From NCBI GenBank assembly GCA_017628595.1, contig JAGBYV010000356.1, positions 1 to 7,909 on the forward strand: a stretch of 7,909 nt of DNA. The letters run 5' to 3'. The notes below the pieces were generated by a model. It did not search any database. It had not been told where the DNA came from and was given only the letters and a program-made list of their open reading frames with translations. The position numbers and the translations under genes are program-made. Shown here piece after piece: positions 1-6,272 of the stretch. The number at the start of each line of letters is the position of its first letter. The stretch's first letter is position 1. Origin of the DNA: Alistipes sp. GTDB taxonomy: Bacteria; Bacteroidota; Bacteroidia; Bacteroidales; Rikenellaceae.

Positions 1-238
1 AGCCCGAGCCCTCCTTTCGAAGGTCGGCAGGAGCCAGATTCACCACACACTTGCGCGAGGTCATACGGTAGCCCGAATTCTCGAAGGCTGAACGTATGCG
101 CTGCTCACTCTCACGAACGGCATTATCGGGCAAGCCCACCAGAAAGAGCCCCAGGCCTGAGCCCGTGATGCTCACTTCGACGGTGACGGGGACAGCCCCT
201 ATACCCGCAACGGTTCCAGTATGTGTGCGAACAACCAT
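1..238 (-). CDS. comM: ComM/YifB-family Mg-chelatase-like AAA+ ATPase, N-terminal fragment
   Basis: Only the first 79 codons are visible; the gene runs off the left edge. Translation from the ATG at 238 begins MVVRTHTGTVAGIGAVPV and contains VEVSITGSGLG, VGLPDNAVRESEQRIRSA and VVNLAPADLRKEG. These match the N-terminal domain of the YifB/ComM family (VEVxxxxGLPxxxxVGLPxxAVRES...VNLAPADLxKEG). Family knowledge: full proteins are about 500 residues, with an AAA+ core and a C-terminal Mg-chelatase-like domain beyond this fragment. The ComM branch is a hexameric helicase that promotes branch migration during natural transformation in gammaproteobacteria; its role in Bacteroidetes is not established. 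No ribosome binding site is visible, as is usual for this phylum. It lies downstream of dnaB on the same strand with a 209-bp gap, so it may be read through from dnaB or have its own promoter. The family call is firm; the gene symbol is by analogy. Confidence 0.87.
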   Translation of the reverse strand, partial: MVVRTHTGTVAGIGAVPVTVEVSITGSGLGLFLVGLPDNAVRESEQRIRSAFENSGYRMTSRKCVVNLAPADLRKEGSG

Positions 239-260
239 TAAACTATGTCTAAATTCGTGC

Positions 261-277
261 TTATAATGCTATTATAA
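261..277. repeat. AT-rich 17-bp palindrome upstream of comM
   Basis: TTATAAT and ATTATAA form perfect 7-bp arms around a 3-nt centre (GCT). The site ends 22 bp before the comM start codon at 238. Its position suits an operator or a promoter-proximal element, but no regulator is suggested by the sequence. AT-rich palindromes arise easily by chance in spacers like this one. Confidence 0.4.
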
Positions 278-310
278 ATTCTTTCTGCCTTAACACTCCT
301 TCGGCCTGAT

Positions 311-411
311 TACGGCCTATGGCCGTAGTTTGCAAGTCTGACCCACCCCCAACCCCCGCCTCAGGCAGGGGCTTTGGTCGCTACGCTCCGAAGGTTGCAG
401 AACCAAAGGTA
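311..411. repeat. Structured GC-rich element between dnaB and comM (candidate interspersed repeat)
   Basis: The 209-bp spacer between the dnaB stop and the comM start holds a block of three consecutive inverted repeats flanked by AT-rich DNA. The first is TACGGCC/GGCCGTA (311-317, 321-327, 3-nt loop). The second is CCCCCGCC/GGCAGGGG (353-360, 364-371, one mismatch, 3-nt loop). The third is CTTTGGT/ACCAAAG (372-378, 402-408). The minus strand also has a G-rich stretch (342-360, runs of 5, 5 and 3 G). None of the hairpins is followed by a T-tract on the minus strand, so this is not a standard intrinsic terminator for dnaB. The composition jump and packing suggest a REP-like or mobile small repeat, or a structured intercistronic RNA. 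A -7-like TACCTTTG (minus strand, 404-411) at its edge could be a comM promoter, but it has no matching -33 box. Confidence 0.45.
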
Positions 412-447
412 GTTAAAATCAAATTTGCTTTTGAATTTTATATTCCT

Positions 448-2034
448 TTAAAACGGTACATCATCCGAAATGGGAGGTTGCTTATCCAGATTCACAGGAC
501 CCTGGTTAAGGTCAAACTCGCCACCCATCGCCGAGCCCAGACCTCCCGACACGGGAGATGTGGATGGTGCGGGGAACTCTTCACCACCGCTCATACTGCT
601 GGCAATCTCCTGATAGCCTCCAGCCGTAGAACCCTCCTCGGCATCCATATCGGCAAAGCGAGCCTGATCCTTAAGGAAGCGCAGCGGAATATCGCACACG
701 GCACCGTTACGGTGCTTCGCAAGGATAATCTCGGCCATACCTGCCGTAGGCATACCGTTCTCGTCGGTCTGTATGCCGTAGTACTCGGGACGGTGGATGA
801 ATGCTACGATATCGGCATCCTGCTCGATGGCTCCCGACTCACGCAGGTCGCTGAGCTGCGGACGCTTCGAACCACCACGGGTCTCCGTAGCACGGCTCAG
901 CTGCGACAGTGCGATGATGGGGACGTTGAGCTCCTTGGCAATAGCCTTCAGCGTACGTGAGATGAAGGCCACCTCCTGCTCGCGGTTACCCTTCGAATCG
1001 GCATTGCCGGTCATCAGCTGCAGGTAGTCGATGATGATTATCTTTATATCCTCGTGAATTTTGAGTCGGCGCGCCTTCGAGCGGAACTCGAAGACCGAGA
1101 GTGCAGGCGTATCGTCAATAAAGAGGGGTGCCGTACCCAATGGTTTGGTGGCACTCTCAAGGTGACGCCACTGCTCGGGCGTAAGACGACCCGACTTTAC
1201 GTCATTTCCCTGCAAGCCCGTCTCGGCAACGATTAATCGCATCATAAGCTGCACGGATGACATCTCAAGCGAGAAGAATGCCACAGCGGAGTTGTGCTCG
1301 ATAGCCATATTGCGGGCCATAGAGAGCACGAAGGCGGTCTTACCCATTGAGGGACGCGCCGCCACGATGATAAGGTCGCTGGGCTGCCAGCCGAGCGTAA
1401 CGCGGTCGATAGAGAGAAATCCCGACGGCACACCATTGAACGCCGAGGTGTTCTTGCTCGCATCCTCGATCTGCTTCATAGCCCTTGCCAGCACATCCTT
1501 GGCATTCTGCACCGAACGCTTGACGTGGCCCTCGGCAACGGCAAAGATCTCACTCTCGGCATATCCGATCAGATCGTTCACATCCTGATCCTCGTCATAT
1601 GAACGACGCTGAATCTCGGTGGCCGAGCGGATAAGCTCGCGCTGCACATACTTCTGCGCAATGATCTTGGCGTGGAACTCCACATTGGCGGCCGAGCCTA
1701 CACGCTGGGTGAGCTGCGCAAGATATGCTGCACCACCCACCTTCTTAAGCTCCTTGCGCGAGCGCAAACGCTCGGTCACGGTGTAGAGGTCGATGGGTTT
1801 TAACTCAGACGAAAGCGACTCGATGGCCTGGTAGATAAGACGGTGCTCCTCGGTGTAGAAGGCCGCAGGGGTGATATACTCCTGCACGGCGATGATACTG
1901 TCACGCTCCAACATGAGCGCACCGAGCACAGCCTCCTCAAGTTCAACAGCCTGAGGGGGTACCGTACCAGCTACATCGGTAAGAGACTCAAATGCTGCAC
2001 GATTGCGTGCCGAAGGATTATATTCTTTTGCCAT
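448..2034 (-). CDS. dnaB: Replicative DNA helicase DnaB
   Basis: A 528-residue hexameric helicase that unwinds DNA at the replication fork and works with the primase DnaG. The N-terminal DnaB domain spans about residues 27-130 (PPQAVELEEAVLGALM onward). A linker follows, then the RecA-like ATPase domain from about residue 200. Visible motifs are Walker A ARPSMGKT (226-233, Lys232), the catalytic-Glu motif FSLEM (Glu257), Walker B IIIIDYLQL (Asp336), the ALSQLSR motif (375-381), LRESGAIEQDADIV (397-410) and the KHRNG arginine-finger region (440-444). No intein or frameshift interrupts it. The ATG at 2034 gives the expected N-terminus. Beyond the core, about 65 residues form a Gly/Ser/Pro-rich tail ending in DDVPF, which resembles the SSB acidic tip. 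A consensus promoter lies about 70 bp upstream, so dnaB is probably transcribed separately from priA-comF. Confidence 0.98.
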   Translation of the reverse strand: MAKEYNPSARNRAAFESLTDVAGTVPPQAVELEEAVLGALMLERDSIIAVQEYITPAAFYTEEHRLIYQAIESLSSELKPIDLYTVTERLRSRKELKKVGGAAYLAQLTQRVGSAANVEFHAKIIAQKYVQRELIRSATEIQRRSYDEDQDVNDLIGYAESEIFAVAEGHVKRSVQNAKDVLARAMKQIEDASKNTSAFNGVPSGFLSIDRVTLGWQPSDLIIVAARPSMGKTAFVLSMARNMAIEHNSAVAFFSLEMSSVQLMMRLIVAETGLQGNDVKSGRLTPEQWRHLESATKPLGTAPLFIDDTPALSVFEFRSKARRLKIHEDIKIIIIDYLQLMTGNADSKGNREQEVAFISRTLKAIAKELNVPIIALSQLSRATETRGGSKRPQLSDLRESGAIEQDADIVAFIHRPEYYGIQTDENGMPTAGMAEIILAKHRNGAVCDIPLRFLKDQARFADMDAEEGSTAGGYQEIASSMSGGEEFPAPSTSPVSGGLGSAMGGEFDLNQGPVNLDKQPPISDDVPF

Positions 2035-2104
2035 AATTTACTCTTGTATTGACACTTATCGCAATTATAGCCCCCGAAAGAAAAAGGGTATAATTTTCAA
2101 GATT

Positions 2105-2135
2105 CAAAATTAGGAAATTTTGCGCAAACGGCAAA
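2105..2135 (-). promoter_or_regulatory. Bacteroidetes-type promoter of dnaB
   Basis: On the minus strand, TTTG (2135-2132) is followed after exactly 19 nt by TAATTTTG (2112-2105). This matches the known Bacteroidetes primary-sigma consensus TTTG-N19-21-TAnnTTTG at every fixed position. Transcription would start near 2099, giving a leader of about 65 nt before the dnaB ATG. It is the best promoter in the window. Confidence 0.75.
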
Positions 2136-2151
2136 TTACAAAATATAGAAA

Positions 2152-2177
2152 GTTATAAACAAGAGTGTGTTTATAAC
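2152..2177. repeat. Perfect 10-bp inverted repeat between comF and dnaB
   Basis: GTTATAAACA (2152-2161) and TGTTTATAAC (2168-2177) are perfect arms around a 6-nt loop (AGAGTG). The repeat starts 2 bp beyond the comF stop codon and lies just upstream of the dnaB promoter. Read on the minus strand, the stem is followed by a T-rich but interrupted run, so it could be a weak terminator for priA-comF. The stem is AT-rich, which argues against strong termination. An operator for dnaB is the alternative. Confidence 0.5.
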
Positions 2178-2179
2178 GG

Positions 2180-2902
2180 CTAATCCTGCTGACGCAGGCT
2201 GCGACGTGTAGTGGCCAGCACCGCAACGCTCAGGCGCACGTCGGGCACCGCGCGAAGGATGGTCTCGCCTAAGGAAAATATGGTTGCACCCGTTGTGAAG
2301 ACATCGTCCACCAGAAGGATATGCCTGCCGCGCAACTCATCCGCCCTGCGCACACGGAATATACCCTCGACATTTGCCCAGCGGCGAAAAACGCTCTGAT
2401 GAGTCTGGCTCTGATTATATCGATGGCGCACGACAGCGTGCGACAAAACCTTCACTCCCAGCTCGCGGGCTATGCCGCGTGCTATGTACTCCGACTGGTT
2501 GTAGCCACGCCACATCCTGCGCCACCAATGCAGCGGCACGGGCACTATGGCATCCACCGTGGCATACAATCCCGACTCACGCATCAGGGCTCCATACCAG
2601 CGACCCATATCGTAGGCCGAGAGCCACCGCCCGCCATACTTGAAGCGATGGACGGCATCGCGCCACGGACTACCCTCAACGTACCAGAAGAGTGCCGAGG
2701 CATGCTCAATGGGGAGCAGTCCCCAGAAACGCTCCATCATGGGATTTGCCGGCTCCTGCCACAGATTGGTAAGTGGTGCCGTGGCCTCGCACATCGAGCA
2801 GAGCAGATGCTTCGATGGCGGCAACACTCCACCGCACACCGCACACGAGCGCGGAATGAAGAGCGAGCGCAGATCGTAGATAAGGCTACTGAGGATCGAC
2901 AT
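2180..2902 (-). CDS. comF: ComF-family protein (zinc finger plus phosphoribosyltransferase fold)
   Basis: A 240-residue ComF/ComFC/GntX-family protein. The N-terminus carries a four-cysteine zinc finger (C20-x2-C23 and C35-x2-C38). After it come a KYGG motif (88-91), the family block PVPLHWWRRMWRGYNQSEYIA (start 121), RHRYNQSQTHQS (159-170) and the PRPP-binding loop ILLVDDVFTTGAT (195-207). All key family residues are present and the length is normal. Family knowledge: ComFC proteins help handle incoming single-stranded DNA in natural transformation, and have been linked to DprA and other recombination partners; no enzymatic reaction is settled. The ATG at 2902 lies inside the priA coding region, so the two overlap by 17 bp and are probably translationally coupled. 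No Shine-Dalgarno sequence is visible. Whether this organism is transformable cannot be told from this window. Confidence 0.93.
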   Translation of the reverse strand: MSILSSLIYDLRSLFIPRSCAVCGGVLPPSKHLLCSMCEATAPLTNLWQEPANPMMERFWGLLPIEHASALFWYVEGSPWRDAVHRFKYGGRWLSAYDMGRWYGALMRESGLYATVDAIVPVPLHWWRRMWRGYNQSEYIARGIARELGVKVLSHAVVRHRYNQSQTHQSVFRRWANVEGIFRVRRADELRGRHILLVDDVFTTGATIFSLGETILRAVPDVRLSVAVLATTRRSLRQQD

Positions 2903-5144
2903 CGATGACGATTTTTATCTGTTTGAACTCCGCCTTGCTCTGCATCTGGGCAATCACCTCGCGCAACAGCTCCCTGGCGCGAGCCATCGAGCGGCCATTT
3001 TCTATCTTGAGCAACAAACGCAACAGATACTCACCGCGAATACGATCCACGGGCGGAGCTACGGGTCCCGCCACGCGGCGACCGAATTTTTCCCTGAGGA
3101 GCTCAGCAAACTCCCCCACGCCACGACGCAGAGTCTGCACATCGGATGAGAAGAGAGTGAACTGAACAAGGCGCGCATAGGGCGGATAGAAGAACAGGTG
3201 GCGGTCGGCAAGCTCTGCGCGAGCCATAGCCTGATAGTCGCCACGCGCCACCCATCCGATAACCTGATTTTCAGGCTCGGAGGTCTGCACAATGACCACA
3301 CCCTCGCTCTGACGGCGTCCGGCACGACCTGCCACCTGCGTCATCAGGGCAAAGGCACGTTCCGAAGCGCGGAAGTCGGGCGAGAAGAGCAGATTATCGG
3401 CATTGAGAACACCCACCACGGCCACACGACCGAAGTCGAAACCCTTGGTGATCATCTGCGTACCGACAAGGATGTCGGTCTGTCCCGCTTCAAAGGCATG
3501 GATAATACGGTTGTAGGCGCTCTCCGAAGTGACCGTATCGCGGTCAAGGCGTGCCACGCGGGCATCGGGGAAGAGCGCAGATATAGCCTCCTCGACACGC
3601 TCCGTACCAAAGCCCATAGGCTTCAGATCAACCGTTTCGCACTGCGGACAAGACTTTGGCACAGTAGCCGTATAGCCACAGTAGTGGCACTCCATACGTC
3701 CCGACGTGCGGTGCTCGGTAAGGGTTACGTTGCAATTGGGACAGCGCGGTGTCCAGCCACAGCCACGGCACTGCACAAAGGGGGCAAAGCCACGACGATT
3801 CTGGAAGAGCATGGTCTGCTCACCACGCGAGAGAGCATCCGATATGGAGTTTATCAGGACCTGGTTAAAATGCGTACGACGCTCACCGCGCTTGACCGAG
3901 CGCATGGTGTCGGAGATGATGATGTGCGGTGTTGCGGCTCCGCCATAACGCTCCGCAAGCAGCGAGTAGCCATACTTGCCCCACTGGGCATTGGCATAAC
4001 TCTCGAGCGAGGGAGTGGCACTGCCCAGAACGGTGCGCGCACCATACAGCGAGGCGAGCATGATGGCCACATCGCGACCCTGATAGCGGGGAGCCGTATC
4101 GCTCTGCTTATAGCTTGAATCGTGCTCCTCGTCCACCACCACGAGCTGCAGATGGTGCAGCGGCAGGAACAGAGCCGAGCGGGCCCCGATGACGAGTTGT
4201 CCGCCTTCACTGTGCAGCAGTCTGAGGTATGTCTCCGTACGGCGACGCGGCGTAAGGCGCGAATGATAGGCCTCCACACGCGAGCCGAAGACACGCTCCA
4301 TGCGGTCGATAAGTTGCGAGGTGAGGGCAATCTCGGGCACCAGCATCAGCACATCGCCACCCTGGGCAAGCACCTCACCTATAAGATTCATATATATTTC
4401 AGTCTTTCCCGAGCCCGTAACGCCCTGCAGAAGATGCACCCCTCGCGTGGAGCGTACCTCACCGGCCACGCGCTGCTGCTCGGGGGTAAGTTCAGGCAAC
4501 GAAAAGGCTATGTTTGCGCCACGCTCCACCTCGCGTTCGCGCTCCACAACCTCGATATATCCACCCTTGCGAAGGGCGGCAATCTGTGCCGAGTCGCAAT
4601 CTATCAGACGACGCGGCACCTCGCCTGCAGCATTGCACTGCGCGCTGTCGAATGAGAGAATCTGCCTTAACACCTCAGCGCGGCGTGGCGCACGACGACT
4701 GATGCGGTCGCACTCTCCACTCAACGCATCCCTGTCGCGCCACTGCGCCGTGAGCGACAGGTAGGTCTCCATGCGCGGGCGGAACTCCTCGCGCAAAAAC
4801 TCCTCGGCAGATGAGCCCTGCGGCTTGATGAGCGAGGGCAGAGCCACACGCATCACCTCGCCGATGGTACACATATAGTAATCGGCAATCCACTCCCACA
4901 AGCGGCGACCCTGCTTATTGAGCAGCGGACGGTCGTAGAGCCGACGACCGATGGTCTTGATGCGTTTGACGTTGGGACGCTCGTCGTGCAGACGCCACAC
5001 GATGCCCGTATAGATATTCTTCGGGCCGAACTGCACCGCTACGGCATCGCCCACGCGCACAGCATCGCCCTCCGCCCCTGAGGGCAGAGCAAAACAGTAG
5101 GCTGGCTGCGCCAGCGGCAGGACTATGTCGGCAAAACGGCTCAT
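2886..5144 (-). CDS. priA: Primosomal protein N' / replication-restart helicase PriA
   Basis: A 752-residue superfamily 2 3'-to-5' helicase that recognises stalled forks and D-loops and starts reloading of DnaB. In order: an N-terminal 3'-DNA-binding domain (about 1-100), a linker/winged-helix region, Walker A GVTGSGKT (241-248), DEEH box (338-341), GSATPS (374-379), a zinc-binding module with eight cysteines (459, 462, 468, 471, 486, 489, 499, 502), motif V region ILVGTQMITKGFDF (558-571) and motif VI QVAGRAGR (603-610), then the C-terminal domain. Every catalytic motif and all eight zinc ligands are intact and the length is normal. The ATG at 5144 gives the expected N-terminus. It is the first gene of a unit with comF. 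The only promoter signal, a -7 box, lies within 15 bp of the start codon. Confidence 0.98.
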   Translation of the reverse strand: MSRFADIVLPLAQPAYCFALPSGAEGDAVRVGDAVAVQFGPKNIYTGIVWRLHDERPNVKRIKTIGRRLYDRPLLNKQGRRLWEWIADYYMCTIGEVMRVALPSLIKPQGSSAEEFLREEFRPRMETYLSLTAQWRDRDALSGECDRISRRAPRRAEVLRQILSFDSAQCNAAGEVPRRLIDCDSAQIAALRKGGYIEVVEREREVERGANIAFSLPELTPEQQRVAGEVRSTRGVHLLQGVTGSGKTEIYMNLIGEVLAQGGDVLMLVPEIALTSQLIDRMERVFGSRVEAYHSRLTPRRRTETYLRLLHSEGGQLVIGARSALFLPLHHLQLVVVDEEHDSSYKQSDTAPRYQGRDVAIMLASLYGARTVLGSATPSLESYANAQWGKYGYSLLAERYGGAATPHIIISDTMRSVKRGERRTHFNQVLINSISDALSRGEQTMLFQNRRGFAPFVQCRGCGWTPRCPNCNVTLTEHRTSGRMECHYCGYTATVPKSCPQCETVDLKPMGFGTERVEEAISALFPDARVARLDRDTVTSESAYNRIIHAFEAGQTDILVGTQMITKGFDFGRVAVVGVLNADNLLFSPDFRASERAFALMTQVAGRAGRRQSEGVVIVQTSEPENQVIGWVARGDYQAMARAELADRHLFFYPPYARLVQFTLFSSDVQTLRRGVGEFAELLREKFGRRVAGPVAPPVDRIRGEYLLRLLLKIENGRSMARARELLREVIAQMQSKAEFKQIKIVIDVDPQ

Positions 5145-5151
5145 TTAAGAC

Positions 5152-5159
5152 CAAAGGTA
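5152..5159 (-). promoter_or_regulatory. Putative priA -7 box, almost leaderless
   Basis: The minus strand reads TACCTTTG, a perfect TAnnTTTG match, ending only 7 nt before the priA ATG. No TTTG box sits at the expected 19-21 nt upstream distance. If used, the mRNA would begin within a few nucleotides of the start codon. Confidence 0.5.
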
Positions 5160-5213
5160 CGATTTATTTACAAGAAAATCGGCCCCGACATCCATTTTTT
5201 GCGCTACAATCGC

Positions 5214-5221
5214 TACATTTG
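5214..5221 (+). promoter_or_regulatory. Putative -7 box for the radical SAM gene
   Basis: TACATTTG matches TAnnTTTG exactly, but no TTTG box is found 19-21 nt upstream. Transcription would start about 5227, leaving roughly 15 nt before the ATG at 5243. The box overlaps the upstream in-frame TTG codon at 5219, which is why that codon is rejected as the start. Together with the priA box it makes a compact divergent promoter region of 98 bp between the two coding regions. Confidence 0.5.
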
Positions 5222-5242
5222 CATACAAGACAGAGCAAAAGT

Positions 5243-6190
5243 ATGATCTACCCCTGGGGCGATAGTCGCCGCTTCAACTCCTACGCGGCACATTTCAAGC
5301 GCACGTTCGGCCACCGCATGCAGAAGGTGACCGTGAACGCCGGCTTCACATGCCCCAATCGCGACGGCACGATCTCAACGGGCGGATGTACATTCTGTAA
5401 CAATGCAGCCTTCACACCATCGTACTGCAACCCGCAGAAAAGCATCACCGAGCAGATCGACGAGGGGGTGGAGTTTCACCGTCGCCGCTACCGCACAGCC
5501 GAGCAGTATCTGGCATATTTCCAGTCTTTCTCGAATACTTATGCACCGCTGGAGCGTCTGCGCGAGTGTTATGATGAGGCGCTGGCCCATCCCGCCGTTG
5601 CGGGTATTGTCGTGGGCACACGTCCCGACTGCGTGGATGAGCAGAAACTCGACTACTTCGCGTCGCTTACCAGGGAGAAATATGTCACCATCGAGTATGG
5701 CGTGGAGTCGTGCTACGACACGACACTTGCCCGAATCAACCGAGGTCACGACTTTGCCACCGCCGAGCGTGCCATACGCCTTACGGCCGAGCGAGGCATA
5801 CACTGCGGAGCGCACTTTATACTGGGGCTGCCGGGCGAGAGCGATGAGATGCTGATCGATCAGGTGCAGAAGATTAACTCGCTGCCGCTCACAACGGTGA
5901 AGTTTCACCAGCTGCAGCTCTTCCGCGATACGGCACTCGCCGCGGAGTATGACGAGCATCCCGAGCGGTTCCGTTTCTGGAGCGTGGAGGAGTATATCGA
6001 CCTCTTCATTGAGATTCTGCGCCGACTTCGTCCCGAGATTGTCGTGGAGCGATTTGCCGGCGAGGCTCCACCCCGCTATCACCATACCGAAGGGTGGGGA
6101 TTGGTCAGAAATGAGACCCTTCTGGCGATGCTCGACAAAAGATTGGAGGAGAAAAATTATCACCAGGGTGAATTTTTTAATATATTTTAA
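5243..6190 (+). CDS. Radical SAM protein, TIGR01212/YhcC-like family
   Basis: A 315-residue radical SAM protein of the family containing E. coli YhcC and B. subtilis YtqA. The 4Fe-4S ligands appear as C37, C49 and C52 in CPNRDGTISTGGCTFC, the spacing typical of this family. Further family signatures are YLAYFQ (89-94), GTRPD (125-129), INRGHD (165-170) and GLPGE (195-199). Radical SAM enzymes cleave S-adenosylmethionine to make a 5'-deoxyadenosyl radical; the substrate of this family is not firmly established. An in-frame TTG at 5219 would add 8 residues, but it sits inside a promoter-like -7 box and the homologous core begins near the ATG at 5243, so I chose the ATG. It is divergent from priA; nothing links it to DNA metabolism other than position. 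The stop codon lies in a 10-bp tandem duplication that leads into the next promoter. Confidence 0.93.
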   Translation: MIYPWGDSRRFNSYAAHFKRTFGHRMQKVTVNAGFTCPNRDGTISTGGCTFCNNAAFTPSYCNPQKSITEQIDEGVEFHRRRYRTAEQYLAYFQSFSNTYAPLERLRECYDEALAHPAVAGIVVGTRPDCVDEQKLDYFASLTREKYVTIEYGVESCYDTTLARINRGHDFATAERAIRLTAERGIHCGAHFILGLPGESDEMLIDQVQKINSLPLTTVKFHQLQLFRDTALAAEYDEHPERFRFWSVEEYIDLFIEILRRLRPEIVVERFAGEAPPRYHHTEGWGLVRNETLLAMLDKRLEEKNYHQGEFFNIF

Positions 6191-6194
6191 TATA
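6175..6194. repeat. Tandem 10-bp duplication across a stop codon and a promoter edge
   Basis: TTTTAATATA occurs twice in tandem (6175-6184 and 6185-6194). The second copy contains the TAA stop of the radical SAM gene (6188-6190) and the first bases of the -7 box at 6191. It may be a simple slippage product. Confidence 0.6.
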
Positions 6195-6209
6195 TTTGCG
6201 GCCGCAAAT
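6191..6209 (+). promoter_or_regulatory. Putative yitT -7 box overlapped by a 16-bp palindrome
   Basis: TATATTTG (6191-6198) matches the TAnnTTTG box exactly, directly after the upstream gene's stop codon; no TTTG box stands at the proper distance upstream. It overlaps a perfect palindrome ATTTGCGGCCGCAAAT (6194-6209), which contains the expected transcription start near 6204. A palindrome over the -7 box and start point is a common place for a repressor site. The leader would be about 70 nt and includes a direct repeat CTTTTAG (6220-6226 and 6241-6247) with 21-bp spacing. Confidence 0.5.
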
Positions 6210-6272
6210 GCAGTGCTAACTTTTAGTAACGCATTTCAGCCTTTTAGGTTACAATTTATAAGTGGTTAGGTT

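Noticed and set aside
342..360. Canonical G-quadruplex on the minus strand
   Set aside because: Only three runs of three or more G are present (5, 5, 3), so the standard four-run pattern is not met; only a weaker two-tier or bulged form is possible.
319..960. Plus-strand open frame of 213 codons antisense to the end of dnaB
   Set aside because: It overlaps a certain gene, has no family resemblance or start signal, and is explained by the high GC of dnaB.
3198..4655. Long plus-strand open frames (306 and 177 codons) antisense to priA
   Set aside because: Their residues mirror the priA reading frame, with no domain or promoter of their own; priA is intact on the other strand.
5219..5242. TTG start for the radical SAM gene, adding 8 residues
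   Set aside because: The TTG is part of a perfect -7 promoter box, so it would lie upstream of the mRNA start; the ATG at 5243 precedes the conserved core.
5375..6163. Minus-strand open frame of 262 codons inside the radical SAM gene
   Set aside because: It is a shadow of a clearly recognised gene and shows no protein motifs.
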